From NCBI RefSeq assembly GCF_003478335.1, contig NZ_QUFB01000031.1, positions 1-35,148 on the forward strand: a stretch of 35,148 nucleotides of DNA, written 5' to 3'. Origin of the DNA: Clostridium sp. AM49-4BH (GTDB taxonomy: Bacteria > Bacillota > Clostridia > Lachnospirales > Lachnospiraceae). Below are positions 1-7,421 of the stretch, piece after piece; position 1 is the first letter of the stretch, and each line of letters starts with the position of its first letter. The position numbers and the translations under genes are program-made. The notes beneath the pieces are model-generated. The model ran no database searches. It saw only the letters and a list, made by a program, of their open reading frames with translations, and was not told the origin of the DNA.

Positions 1-56
1 CAGTAGCTAAAGCGGCCGCATTTTATGACTGATTTGTCAATAGTTTATTGCAAAAA

Positions 57-90
57 AAATCCCACACCACATTTCTGTGATGTGAGATTT
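57..90. terminator. Hairpin with flanking A/T runs, candidate bidirectional terminator
   Basis: A 15-bp inverted repeat (57-71 with 76-90) has a 4-nt loop. On the plus strand it has two C/A mismatches; on the minus strand these become G-U wobbles, so the minus-strand hairpin is fully paired with a GAAA loop and runs into a stretch of T (complement of the A-run at 52-59). On the plus strand the tail is only moderately T-rich. It may end a plus-strand gene lying left of the window, or minus-strand antisense transcription from the spmA side. No gene is visible in 1-171. Confidence 0.45.
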
Positions 91-171
91 CCTTAACTTA
101 ATGCCATTGGGAATAATCCATCTGCCTTTTTCATATGTGTTAAATAAATCCATGATATTGTGAGGATGGTT

Positions 172-777
172 ATGCTTAATTATCTTTGGGGGTATATGAT
201 ACTGATCGGTATTGGATTTGGCATACTGACCGGCGAGGTGGAGGCTCTTAGCAATGCGGCTATTGACAGTACAGGCGAAGCTGTAACAATGGTGATCACT
301 ATGCTCGGCATTATGTCTATGTGGACAGGATTGATCGAGATTGCCAAACGTTCCGGCCTGTTAGACCAGATCACCAGAAAACTGGACCCTGTCCTGCATT
401 TTCTATTTCCACGCATTCCAAAAGATCATATTGCAAAAGAGTACATCAGCGCTAATATCGTTGCTAATTTATTAGGGCTGGGCTGGGCAGCGACTCCTAT
501 GGGACTGAAAGCTATGAAAGAACTGGCAAAAATAGAGCGGGAGCGTCTTTCTGATACAGGCAGACCGATCCGCAAGGCTTCCGATGAAATGTGCACTTTT
601 TTGATCATTAATATTTCATCGCTGCAGTTGATTCCGGTCAGCACGATTGCTTACCGTTCCCAATACGGTTCCGTCAATCCTGCAGCCGTTGTGTTCCCTG
701 GTCTGATCGCCACCACTATCAGTACGATCGTCGCTATTATTTTTTGCAGGATCATGTGCCGTAAGGGAGAAAAATAG
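172..777 (+). CDS. spmA: SpmA-type spore maturation protein (nucleoside-recognition/Gate domain)
   Basis: About 201 residues, close to the usual SpmA length. It is an integral membrane protein: hydrophobic stretches near residues 4-17, 38-58, 100-115 and 172-193. The conserved core reads ANLLGLGWAATPMGLKAMK, followed by an MCTFLIINISSLQLIPV segment and a YRSQYGS motif, all typical of SpmA, which with SpmB is needed for spore-core dehydration in Bacillus and clostridia. I chose ATG 172: GAGG at 162-165 lies 6 nt before it, while the in-frame GTG at 160 and ATG at 166 overlap or precede that site. Oddly, spmB, normally the next gene, is absent; the following genes are on the other strand. The exact molecular activity of the family is not established. 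Confidence 0.85.
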   Translation: MLNYLWGYMILIGIGFGILTGEVEALSNAAIDSTGEAVTMVITMLGIMSMWTGLIEIAKRSGLLDQITRKLDPVLHFLFPRIPKDHIAKEYISANIVANLLGLGWAATPMGLKAMKELAKIERERLSDTGRPIRKASDEMCTFLIINISSLQLIPVSTIAYRSQYGSVNPAAVVFPGLIATTISTIVAIIFCRIMCRKGEK

Positions 778-800
778 GCGGTGCAGTTATGCACTGCCTA
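770..800 (-). terminator. Rho-independent terminator of the feo operon
   Basis: A 10-bp stem (775-784 with 791-800, one G-U) with a 6-nt loop is followed on the minus strand by TTTTT (complement of 770-774). It lies about 95 nt past the last gene of the minus-strand feo operon and overlaps the stop codon of the convergent spmA, so it may serve both directions, though the T-run is only on the minus side. Confidence 0.75.
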
Positions 801-893
801 TCCCCTATTCTACTCCTTACTTACGACAGAAAAATGGAGTTTTTTCATTATCCTGTTCCATACTTATGACATGAAACAAGTTTTTCCATCGTC

Positions 894-1274
894 CTACTCC
901 ATACCTACAACAGTAAAATCAAGCTTTTCTATCGTATCCTTGATGAGCGATTCATCGACGTCTTTGTATAGAGATACGACGGCTATTTTTTTATTCAGTT
1001 TCACTTTACAGATCACACCGTCCAGATCATTGACATGTTTCTCAATACGATTTTTGCAATTCTGGCAATGCATTCCTTCAATATGAACAGTAAGCTCTCG
1101 AAGCTTCGGACCATCCATCTTTTTCTTTGGTACCTTTTCCTTTGGTCCTCCACAACAGTCTCCTTCCCCTTTCATATGTTTGACTGTCGTACGGATTGCC
1201 GGGATCAAAATGATCACAATGATCACGATTGCAATCCAATTGCCCGATGCCTGTGCTGTCAAATAATTTACCAT
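894..1274 (-). CDS. Membrane-anchored heavy-metal-associated (HMA) domain protein
   Basis: About 126 residues. An N-terminal membrane segment (roughly residues 11-31) is followed by a charged linker containing CCGG, then an HMA (ferredoxin-like, metallochaperone) domain from about residue 60 to the end, with the metal-binding motif MHCQNC (M-x-C-x-x-C). HMA domains usually bind Cu(I) or Zn(II); its place as last gene of the Fe(II) uptake operon suggests a metal-sensing, delivery or protective role linked to FeoB, which is inference. ATG 1274 is preferred over the in-frame GTG 1283 because AGGTGG at 1285-1280 sits 5 nt before it. The cytoplasmic or external side of the domain cannot be decided from sequence. 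Confidence 0.78.
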   Translation of the reverse strand: MVNYLTAQASGNWIAIVIIVIILIPAIRTTVKHMKGEGDCCGGPKEKVPKKKMDGPKLRELTVHIEGMHCQNCKNRIEKHVNDLDGVICKVKLNKKIAVVSLYKDVDESLIKDTIEKLDFTVVGME

Positions 1275-1411
1275 ATTTACCACCTGGCCTTTCTAACTCT
1301 GCTATCTTTTTCCGCCCCCCAAAGCACCGCTGTTTGTAAAGAGGCATAACCATCCATCTGATCATATAGAGAAAAGACCGCCTGTTTTTTGCAAAACAAA
1401 CGGTCCCATCA

Positions 1412-1600
1412 CTATTTTTTCTGTTTTGTTTTCTTTGGCTTAGCTCCGCAATACTTTGTGCAGGAACCTGCCGAAGGACAGCCAATGCATCTTACACCCT
1501 TTTTCTTAGATTTGACAATATAAAAGATCGACACTCCTAAAATAAGCGCAATAACCAATATTGCGATCAGGTTTGCAATAATGCTTCCCACAATAACCAT
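1412..1600 (-). CDS. FeoB-associated Cys-rich membrane protein
   Basis: A 62-residue protein with one N-terminal transmembrane helix (about residues 8-28), a KSKKKG basic stop-transfer stretch, a cysteine cluster CIGCPSAGSC..YC, and a lysine-rich tail. This is the architecture of the FeoB-associated Cys-rich family found directly after feoB in clostridia, thought to assist Fe(II) transport, possibly like the FeoC factor of enterics; its mechanism is unknown. The start is ambiguous: AAAGGG abuts ATG 1600 with no spacer, whereas the in-frame GTG at 1591 would have a 9-nt spacing and give a protein three residues shorter. It follows feoB by 84 nt. Confidence 0.85.
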   Translation of the reverse strand: MVIVGSIIANLIAILVIALILGVSIFYIVKSKKKGVRCIGCPSAGSCTKYCGAKPKKTKQKK

Positions 1601-1622
1601 CCCTTTCTATTGATTCTATGAA

Positions 1623-1657
1623 ATCTTCCACGCCGGAAGATATGTTGCCATATCTTC
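1623..1657 (-). promoter_or_regulatory. Mutually exclusive hairpins in the feoB 3' intercistronic gap
   Basis: Between feoB and the Cys-rich gene, the segment at 1636-1644 can pair with 1649-1657 (9 bp; GCAA tetraloop on the minus strand), or its 1635-1641 part can pair instead with 1623-1629 (7 bp). Only one can form at a time. There is no T-run, so this is not a normal terminator; an mRNA processing or stability element is a reasonable guess. Confidence 0.45.
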
Positions 1658-1684
1658 TGACGTCATGAAGTTTTCATATATATA

Positions 1685-3694
1685 TTAATCTAATTGATAT
1701 TCTGCATCAATAGCTCTGTTACCTTTGATGATCAGACTAACGATCACTGCCGCAAAGATAGCAATTGCGATCAATCCTGCGTAGAAACCAGGAGTAGAAA
1801 GAACTGCTGCAGGTCCTGAGACGATCATTGTACCGATCTGGTATACCAAATATCCAACTGTGAAGCCTGTTGCAAGCTGTAAGCAGATACCACCAAGCAG
1901 CCACTTACCACTCTGCATCTCAGAGTTCATAGCACCAAGTGCTGCAAAACATGGTGGTGTATAAAGGTTGAACATTAAGTATGCAAGAGCCGCCACTTTT
2001 GTCAATCTCATAACATCAGCTACCGCATTACCGGAACCTACTAATGCAAGCTCATCAGTATCGATGAAGTTTGTAATTGCAAAGCAGGTAGCGATTGTAC
2101 CAACTACATTCTCCTTAGCTATAAATCCCGTGATCGCTGCTGCTGCAAGCTGCCATGATACAATTCCAACGACAGGTACTAACAGATAAGCAAACGGGCC
2201 GGCAACACTTGCCAGGATAGAAGTGCTCTCCTGTCCCTCTTCGATTGCCTGAAGATGCCAGTTAAAGGACTGCATCAACTGTACTACTGTATTACATACA
2301 AGGATTACGGTACCAGCCTTAACGATATACGCTTTACCACGATTTAACATAGATAAAACACCGATCTTCAAGCTTGGGATCTTATATTCCGGAAGCTCAA
2401 TGATGAAGAATGACTTTCTATATTTCATACCGGTAACTGCTTTGATAAGCAATGCACCTAAAAGTATCAAAATAATACCAACGAAATACATCAATGGACC
2501 TACCCATTTTGATTTCGGGAAGAATGCTCCTGCAAACAATGCGATTACCGGCATCTTAGCGCCACATGGCATAAATGTTGTAAGCATCGCGGTTGTTCTG
2601 CGCTCACGCTCATTCTTAATGGTACGACATGCCATGACAGCGGGGATACCACAACCGGTACCGATGATCATAGGGATAACAGATTTACCGGAAAGACCTA
2701 CTCTCTTAAAGATCGGATCCAGTACGACTGTTGCACGTGACATATAACCACAATCCTCAAGCAATGCGATAAGGAAGTACATTACCATTACGAGTGGAAG
2801 GAAACCAACTACGGCACCTACACCACCAATGATACCATCACAAAGCAGAGATACTAAGAATGCACTTGCGTTTGCTTTTTCCAAACTATCGGTCGCCCAA
2901 CCCTGGAACTGTTCGATCCAGCCGGTCAGGATATCTGCCAAATATGTACCTAAAGTAGACTGTGAAATGTAGAATACTAAGTACATTACTACTGCAAAGA
3001 TTGCAATACCGATTACAGGATGCGTGATAACGGAATCAATCTTATCTCCAATTGTCTTATCCTTTGTAAGCACTTTACGATTCTCTACTTCTTTCACAAT
3101 TGCATTTACAAATGCAAAACGCTTTCTATCAGCAGCCTCTACCTCATCTTTGTCATGAAGATTCACATCACCCTGTACATACGGTGCTTTCTGACCTGCG
3201 CCCTCTAACTCAGCAGCCTGAGCAACAACTTCTTTCAGTCCCTCATCCGATGTGGATACTGTTTTGAGTACCGGACAGCCAAGTTTCTGAGACAACAGCT
3301 CTGTATTGATCTTTGTCTCTTTCTTCTCATTAATATCGCTCTTATTCAAAGCTACGACAACCGGAACACCAAGTTCCAAAAGCTGTGTTGTAAAGAACAA
3401 GCTACGGCTCAAATTGGTAGCATCTACGATGTTAATAATAACATCCGGATGCTCGTTCTTTACATAACCGCTTGTAATGCTCTCCTCTGATGTAAATGGT
3501 GACATGGAGTATGCACCCGGAAGATCGACTGCGATCAACTCTTTGGAGCCGTCGTAATACGCCTTCTTGATCTGGCTTTCTTTCTTATCAACGGTAACAC
3601 CAGCCCAGTTACCGATCTTTTCATTTCTTCCCGTTAATGCGTTGTACATAGTGGTCTTTCCACTATTGGGATTACCGGTTAACGCAATTCTCAT
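1685..3694 (-). CDS. feoB: Ferrous iron transporter FeoB
   Basis: 669 residues. It imports Fe(II) across the cytoplasmic membrane, with an N-terminal GTPase controlling a C-terminal polytopic channel. The G-domain motifs are visible: G1 GNPNSGKTT at residues 7-15, the switch region GNWAGVTV, G3 DLPGAYS near 57, and G4 NKSD near 117. The membrane part carries the two Gate regions with the conserved segments GTGCGIPAVMACRTI and FMPCGAKMPV; the cysteines in these are a hallmark of the family. AAGGAGG sits 7 nt before ATG 3694. It lies 39 nt after feoA in the same operon and precedes two small Feo-linked membrane proteins. The gene looks intact and of normal length. Confidence 0.97.
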   Translation of the reverse strand: MRIALTGNPNSGKTTMYNALTGRNEKIGNWAGVTVDKKESQIKKAYYDGSKELIAVDLPGAYSMSPFTSEESITSGYVKNEHPDVIINIVDATNLSRSLFFTTQLLELGVPVVVALNKSDINEKKETKINTELLSQKLGCPVLKTVSTSDEGLKEVVAQAAELEGAGQKAPYVQGDVNLHDKDEVEAADRKRFAFVNAIVKEVENRKVLTKDKTIGDKIDSVITHPVIGIAIFAVVMYLVFYISQSTLGTYLADILTGWIEQFQGWATDSLEKANASAFLVSLLCDGIIGGVGAVVGFLPLVMVMYFLIALLEDCGYMSRATVVLDPIFKRVGLSGKSVIPMIIGTGCGIPAVMACRTIKNERERRTTAMLTTFMPCGAKMPVIALFAGAFFPKSKWVGPLMYFVGIILILLGALLIKAVTGMKYRKSFFIIELPEYKIPSLKIGVLSMLNRGKAYIVKAGTVILVCNTVVQLMQSFNWHLQAIEEGQESTSILASVAGPFAYLLVPVVGIVSWQLAAAAITGFIAKENVVGTIATCFAITNFIDTDELALVGSGNAVADVMRLTKVAALAYLMFNLYTPPCFAALGAMNSEMQSGKWLLGGICLQLATGFTVGYLVYQIGTMIVSGPAAVLSTPGFYAGLIAIAIFAAVIVSLIIKGNRAIDAEYQLD

Positions 3695-3733
3695 AACGAA
3701 ACCTCCTTGTAAAATGACAAATTATCAAATTCT

Positions 3734-3946
3734 TTATATTAAAATAGCTTTCGCCAGTTCAATATCAATGTTGTATCTGGCGTCCTTGATTGAAACCACC
3801 AGATTTCTCCTTTTACGTGCAACGACAGTAATCGGCTCACCACTGTAGCACCCAAGTGAGAATAAGAATGCACTCATTTCATCATCGTTTGTTGCAATCT
3901 CTTTTACTACATATTCTTTTCCTTCTACTGCATCATTCAGAGTCAT
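3734..3946 (-). CDS. feoA: FeoA-family SH3-like protein
   Basis: A 70-residue FeoA/SH3-like beta-barrel protein that works with FeoB, probably by docking on its cytoplasmic side. Visible signatures are the N-terminal MTLNDAVEGKEYVVKEI strand region, the central FLFSLGCYSGEPITVV (matching the usual L..LGc..G..v.v) and the C-terminal NIDIELAKAI segment. ATG 3946 is chosen: GGAAA lies just upstream, and the longer frame starting with TTG 3982 would add 12 charged residues not typical of the family and overlap the leader inverted repeat. First gene of the feo operon; its promoter lies at 4088-4116. Confidence 0.92.
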   Translation of the reverse strand: MTLNDAVEGKEYVVKEIATNDDEMSAFLFSLGCYSGEPITVVARKRRNLVVSIKDARYNIDIELAKAILI

Positions 3947-3974
3947 ATGTTTTCCTTTCCGTTCCTGTCCTTCC

Positions 3975-4045
3975 TCGCACAATATAGTTCATTACTAACA
4001 GTAATCTGTTGTGACTTTCTTTTGTTAGGTCTATCTATTGTGCGA
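3975..4045. repeat. 10-bp inverted repeat bracketing the feo leader, with nested palindromes
   Basis: TCGCACAATA at 3975-3984 is the exact reverse complement of TATTGTGCGA at 4036-4045. Between them lie ATTACT-AAC-AGTAAT (3991-4005) and the overlapping AACAG-TAAT-CTGTT (3997-4010). These are in the 5' leader of feoA, so they could act as operator DNA or as alternative leader RNA structures. Function is not known. Confidence 0.5.
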
Positions 4046-4080
4046 AAGTTGACACATATTTAGGTTAGCTCTATCTAACC
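4024..4080. promoter_or_regulatory. Repeated operator-like motif upstream of feoA (DtxR/IdeR-like)
   Basis: The inverted repeat GGTTAG-CTCTAT-CTAACC (4063-4080) lies right after the predicted -10 of the feo promoter. A second copy of its core, GTTAGGTCTATCTA (4024-4037), matches GTTAGCTCTATCTA (4064-4077) at 13 of 14 positions and is exactly 40 bp away. TTAGGTTAG half-sites resemble those bound by iron-dependent DtxR/IdeR-family repressors, although the spacer here is longer than in the classic box. Iron control of feo by such a site is inference. Confidence 0.55.
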
Positions 4081-4087
4081 CTATAAT

Positions 4088-4116
4088 AATTTAATACAAT
4101 CTTTTTCTTTTGTCAA
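4088..4116 (-). promoter_or_regulatory. Predicted promoter of the feo operon
   Basis: On the minus strand TTGACA (4116-4111) is a perfect -35, followed after 17 nt by TAAATT (4093-4088), a 4/6 match to the -10 consensus. Transcription would start about 4080, inside the operator-like repeat, giving a feoA leader of around 130 nt. Confidence 0.6.
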
Positions 4117-4161
4117 CAAAAATATAAATTTTTTCAAAAAGAAATAGAACAAATAGAACAT

Positions 4162-4251
4162 AGAGTCGCTTGCGACTCTTTCGCGCTCGAGCGGTGCTGT
4201 TTACAGCTAACTTCTTCTCCGCGAGATGCGCATCCTCGCGGAGCGTTTTTT
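4162..4251 (+). terminator. Plus-strand hairpin and Rho-independent terminator with no upstream gene
   Basis: A short perfect hairpin AGAGTCGC/GCGACTCT (4162-4179) is followed by a GC-rich stem CTCCGCGAG (4217-4225) with CTCGCGGAG (4235-4243) and then TTTTTT (4246-4251). It is a good terminator only on the plus strand; the minus-strand side lacks a T-run. No coding sequence precedes it on the plus strand, so it may end a small RNA transcribed away from feo. Confidence 0.6.
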
Positions 4252-4316
4252 ACTTTATAGGAAACGAAAAGTTTCCTATAAAGTAAAAAAGCTGCCTTAC
4301 AAAGCGGCAGCTTTTT
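4251..4316 (-). terminator. Terminator pair after potD
   Basis: An 11-bp stem (4286-4296 with 4306-4316) is flanked by A5 and T5 and so works in both directions; it lies about 20 nt beyond the potD stop and is the natural terminator of potABCD. Directly beyond it is a perfect 15-bp stem (4251-4265 with 4271-4285) with a 5-nt loop, also flanked by T/A runs. Two good hairpins in tandem suggest efficient insulation from the feo side. Confidence 0.75.
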
Positions 4317-4334
4317 GAAGATAGGATTATAATG

Positions 4335-5774
4335 TCAAAATAGATCTTCCCATTCAAAACAACGAATATTTGTCCACATTCTGGAAATACGTTTATTTTG
4401 TTCATCGTCAAAACATTGCATGATCGCACTGCGCGTGATCACATCACGCGGCGGATAACCGGCAAACACCTGTCTGCGTTCCTCACCTACAGGCACTTGC
4501 AGCACATAGTCCTGTGAAGCATTCTCATCTTCTTCAGTAAAGAAATACCTTAACGAATATGGCACAGTATCCGTATCTTCATCTTCTGCACCATAACACC
4601 AGTCTGCGTATTCATAGATCAAAGGACTGTCACCACCGGAAATCACGGAAGTATAACCGATATAATACATATTCTTGATCACATTGTCGGGGCGGGACAA
4701 GAAATTTACAAAGGCTTCTGCAGCCTGCTGCTTCTTTGCATCCGACCGAACGCCTTTTTTAAGCATACACCAGCCGTCAAACCACAGATTCGAGGCTTCC
4801 TTCGGTACGGCAAAGCTCAGCTCAAGCCCATCTTCTTCCGCCTGATCCATGGTATACACACCATCACCGGACCACTGCATATTGGCAACGACTTTGCCGG
4901 TAACCATATCCGCTTTACCACTGTCTGTCTCCAGCGAATACGCATTTTCGCGCATATCTCCAAGGATCTCCTGAATCTCATCCACTGCTTTCACACTCGT
5001 ATCATTCATTTCCTCAAAAAGACGATTCGAATAATCAGGAGCCTGTGTAAACTGCTTTGAAGACAGCTCCTTTTCTTTGCGGATTGCCTGCGCCACAATA
5101 TAGGAATCTCGGATACTGTCTTTCATCGTGATACGTTTACGATATTTGGTATCCAACAACATGGACCAATGATCGGTATCTTTTTCATCCACTTCCTTTG
5201 GATTATAGACAATCCCCATTGTTCCCCACATATAACCTGCACCATACTTGGATAACTCTTCTCCGTCAATCTTTAACTCATCAAAACGTTTCCTTATATA
5301 AGGGGAAACTCCTTTCGCATAGTAGTTATCCGGATCCGAGGTGTCATAAAAACTGCTCGAAAACGGTTCCAATCGATGCTCTTTCATCAACTTCATGATC
5401 ATATATTCTGATGGACAGATCAGATCAAAAGTATCTCCCAAAGTTAGCTGATTGTACAAATCTTCATTTGTGCCAAACGTGGAATATTCCACTTTGACTT
5501 TTTCACCGTATTTCTTTTCATACCATTGTTCAAACAGCTCCGTCATCTCTTCCTTTCCGAGAATTTTCGTGCCGTCCGCAAGCTCGATCGTCTCATCCTC
5601 AGACCAGCCGCCCTCATCAATGTATTCCTCCCAATTCGCCACGCGAAGTACTGTCACATCATCTTCCGACTGCTTTCCACAACCGACACACAATGCTGAC
5701 AGCAAGAACAAAACACACAATGCAATTCCTTTTTTCACGGTTTTTCTACATTCCTTTCTACAATCGTTATACAT
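4335..5774 (-). CDS. potD: Spermidine/putrescine-binding lipoprotein PotD
   Basis: 479 residues, longer than the typical PotD of about 350. It is the extracytoplasmic substrate-binding subunit of a polyamine ABC importer. The N-terminus has basic residues, a hydrophobic core and a cysteine in CVGCG near residue 32, a plausible but not canonical lipobox, so it is probably a lipoprotein. The mature part starts with VLRVANWEEYID, typical of polyamine-binding proteins, and includes GDTFDLICPSEYMI and WGTMGIVYNP segments. ATG 5774 begins 8 nt after the potC stop, suggesting translational coupling; no clear ribosome binding site is seen, and an in-frame GTG at 5738 is an alternative. Last gene of potABCD, followed by terminators. 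Confidence 0.92.
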   Translation of the reverse strand: MYNDCRKECRKTVKKGIALCVLFLLSALCVGCGKQSEDDVTVLRVANWEEYIDEGGWSEDETIELADGTKILGKEEMTELFEQWYEKKYGEKVKVEYSTFGTNEDLYNQLTLGDTFDLICPSEYMIMKLMKEHRLEPFSSSFYDTSDPDNYYAKGVSPYIRKRFDELKIDGEELSKYGAGYMWGTMGIVYNPKEVDEKDTDHWSMLLDTKYRKRITMKDSIRDSYIVAQAIRKEKELSSKQFTQAPDYSNRLFEEMNDTSVKAVDEIQEILGDMRENAYSLETDSGKADMVTGKVVANMQWSGDGVYTMDQAEEDGLELSFAVPKEASNLWFDGWCMLKKGVRSDAKKQQAAEAFVNFLSRPDNVIKNMYYIGYTSVISGGDSPLIYEYADWCYGAEDEDTDTVPYSLRYFFTEEDENASQDYVLQVPVGEERRQVFAGYPPRDVITRSAIMQCFDDEQNKRISRMWTNIRCFEWEDLF

Positions 5775-5782
5775 TTATTCTG

Positions 5783-6580
5783 TCATTCTACATTTGTCGA
5801 CTTTTTTAGATCTTTGCTGTTTATCACAACCACAAATAGCACCACCAGCAAAAATATTACCGTTGACAGCGCCCAAAGAGCCGTCTTGATCTCTGTCCGC
5901 GCTCCACGTGTCGCATTAACCACATACGTACTGATCGTATTAAACGTAGCAGGTTTGGTATACGTAGTTATGAAATAATCATCTAACGACAAGGTCACTG
6001 CAGTCATAAAGCCTGCCGCAATACCCGGTACCAGCTCCCGAAAGATTACGGTACGAAGTGCCTTTGCCGGAGTACAGCCAAGATCTAATGCCGCCATATA
6101 CATATCCGGATCCATCTGCTTTAGTTTAGGAAGCACTGACAAATACACAAATGGCGTACATAATACCGTCTGTCCGACGATCAACGGAATATAAGTATCT
6201 TTATCGATCCCGGCAAAAACGATCAACAGTACACATATCGAAAATCCAGTCACAACATCCGAATTAACTACCGGTATCTGATTCATGAGTTCGATACTCA
6301 TGCGTGTCTTTTTGGAAGAGTAAAAAATTCCTATTGCACCTAACGTCCCTAATATACTGGATAATACAGCTACCAAAAGTGCCAGAAAAACTGTGCCTAT
6401 GATCATATCTGTCAGCTCTTTGGTCGTAAATAACGTGACATAATTATGCACAGAAAATCCACGGATTGATCCGATCATCGTCGACTTTGTAAAACTATAC
6501 ACCGCTAAGATCAAGATCGGCAGATACAAAAATGCAACGACAAGCATAAGCCACACTGTCTGTAATCCTTTCTTTTTCAC
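5783..6580 (-). CDS. potC: Spermidine/putrescine ABC transporter permease PotC
   Basis: 265 residues with about six hydrophobic segments, a typical MetI/BPD-type permease. The EAA-like cytoplasmic loop is visible as AALDLGCTPAKALRTVIFRELVPGI, where it contacts the ATPase PotA, and the family-typical SLDDYFITTY follows. It forms the membrane channel together with PotB. The gene starts with GTG at 6580 and overlaps the potB stop in a GTGA arrangement, so the two are translationally coupled; GGAGGTG precedes the start inside the potB end. Confidence 0.95.
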   Translation of the reverse strand: MKKKGLQTVWLMLVVAFLYLPILILAVYSFTKSTMIGSIRGFSVHNYVTLFTTKELTDMIIGTVFLALLVAVLSSILGTLGAIGIFYSSKKTRMSIELMNQIPVVNSDVVTGFSICVLLIVFAGIDKDTYIPLIVGQTVLCTPFVYLSVLPKLKQMDPDMYMAALDLGCTPAKALRTVIFRELVPGIAAGFMTAVTLSLDDYFITTYTKPATFNTISTYVVNATRGARTEIKTALWALSTVIFLLVVLFVVVINSKDLKKSTNVE

Positions 6581-7371
6581 AAAGCTGCACCTCCCCGCTG
6601 AATATCCGCATCATCACCGGTTATTTTGCCGGTGATCCAAGTGATGGCAAAAATAATGAGCAGCAGTACCATTGAGATCATAGAGCCGTTATTCCAATCA
6701 TAGGTATTGAAGTAACTTCCGATCAGACTTCCCATGATATACGTACTGTTATACACCATGTCTAATACAACATAATTCGTCATTGCCGGCAAAAACACCA
6801 TTGTCACACCGCTGATGATCCCCGGCATACTGAGCGGCAGGATCACCTTAAAAAACACCTGATGACGTTTTGCCCCAAGATCTGCTGCCGCCTCCGGCAG
6901 TGCGCCATCTAACTTCAACAGCACCGTATAGATCGGCAGGATCATAAATGGCAAAAAGTCATAGACCATGCACAGCACCGCATTAAACAGCGGGTGAAAT
7001 GCCAAGTTACCCTCGATCAGGTTTAACACTTCTTTGAGTGCCGTGATACGAAGCGTAAAATTGATCCACATCGGCGTCACCAAAAGAAGCATCCATACAC
7101 CACTTTTGCGAAATCCCCCTCTTGCCAGAATATACGCTGTCGGATACGCAATGAACAAACAAACGGTTGTCGTCAGCAATGCGATCACGAAACTATAAAA
7201 TAACGTTCCTAATGTTTTTCCATTTGTAAAAAAATGTTGAAAGTTCTCTACGGTAAATTGTCCCTGTCCATCAGTAAATGCGTAATAAAGCACAACAAAC
7301 AATGGCAGTACGACAAACAATATCAAAAACAGGATATACGGAATCCCTAACTGTTTTCTTGTAAAATGCAT
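6577..7371 (-). CDS. potB: Spermidine/putrescine ABC transporter permease PotB
   Basis: 264 residues with the chosen start. Multiple transmembrane helices; the EAA-type loop appears as AAADLGAKRHQVFFKVILPLSMPGI. It is the partner of PotC in the polyamine channel. ATG 7371 is preferred to the upstream in-frame ATG at 7395 because GGAGGAG lies a few bases before it and falls inside the longer reading. It follows potA by 50 nt and overlaps potC by 4 nt. Confidence 0.95.
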   Translation of the reverse strand: MHFTRKQLGIPYILFLILFVVLPLFVVLYYAFTDGQGQFTVENFQHFFTNGKTLGTLFYSFVIALLTTTVCLFIAYPTAYILARGGFRKSGVWMLLLVTPMWINFTLRITALKEVLNLIEGNLAFHPLFNAVLCMVYDFLPFMILPIYTVLLKLDGALPEAAADLGAKRHQVFFKVILPLSMPGIISGVTMVFLPAMTNYVVLDMVYNSTYIMGSLIGSYFNTYDWNNGSMISMVLLLIIFAITWITGKITGDDADIQRGGAAL

Positions 7372-7421
7372 CTGTCTCCTCCATGAAATGATCACGCTAC
7401 CAAGGTAGCACTAATAAATGA

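Noticed and set aside
11..18. Isolated NotI-type GCGGCCGC near the left edge
   Set aside because: Could hint at a cloning junction, but nothing else in the flanking bases looks like vector sequence.
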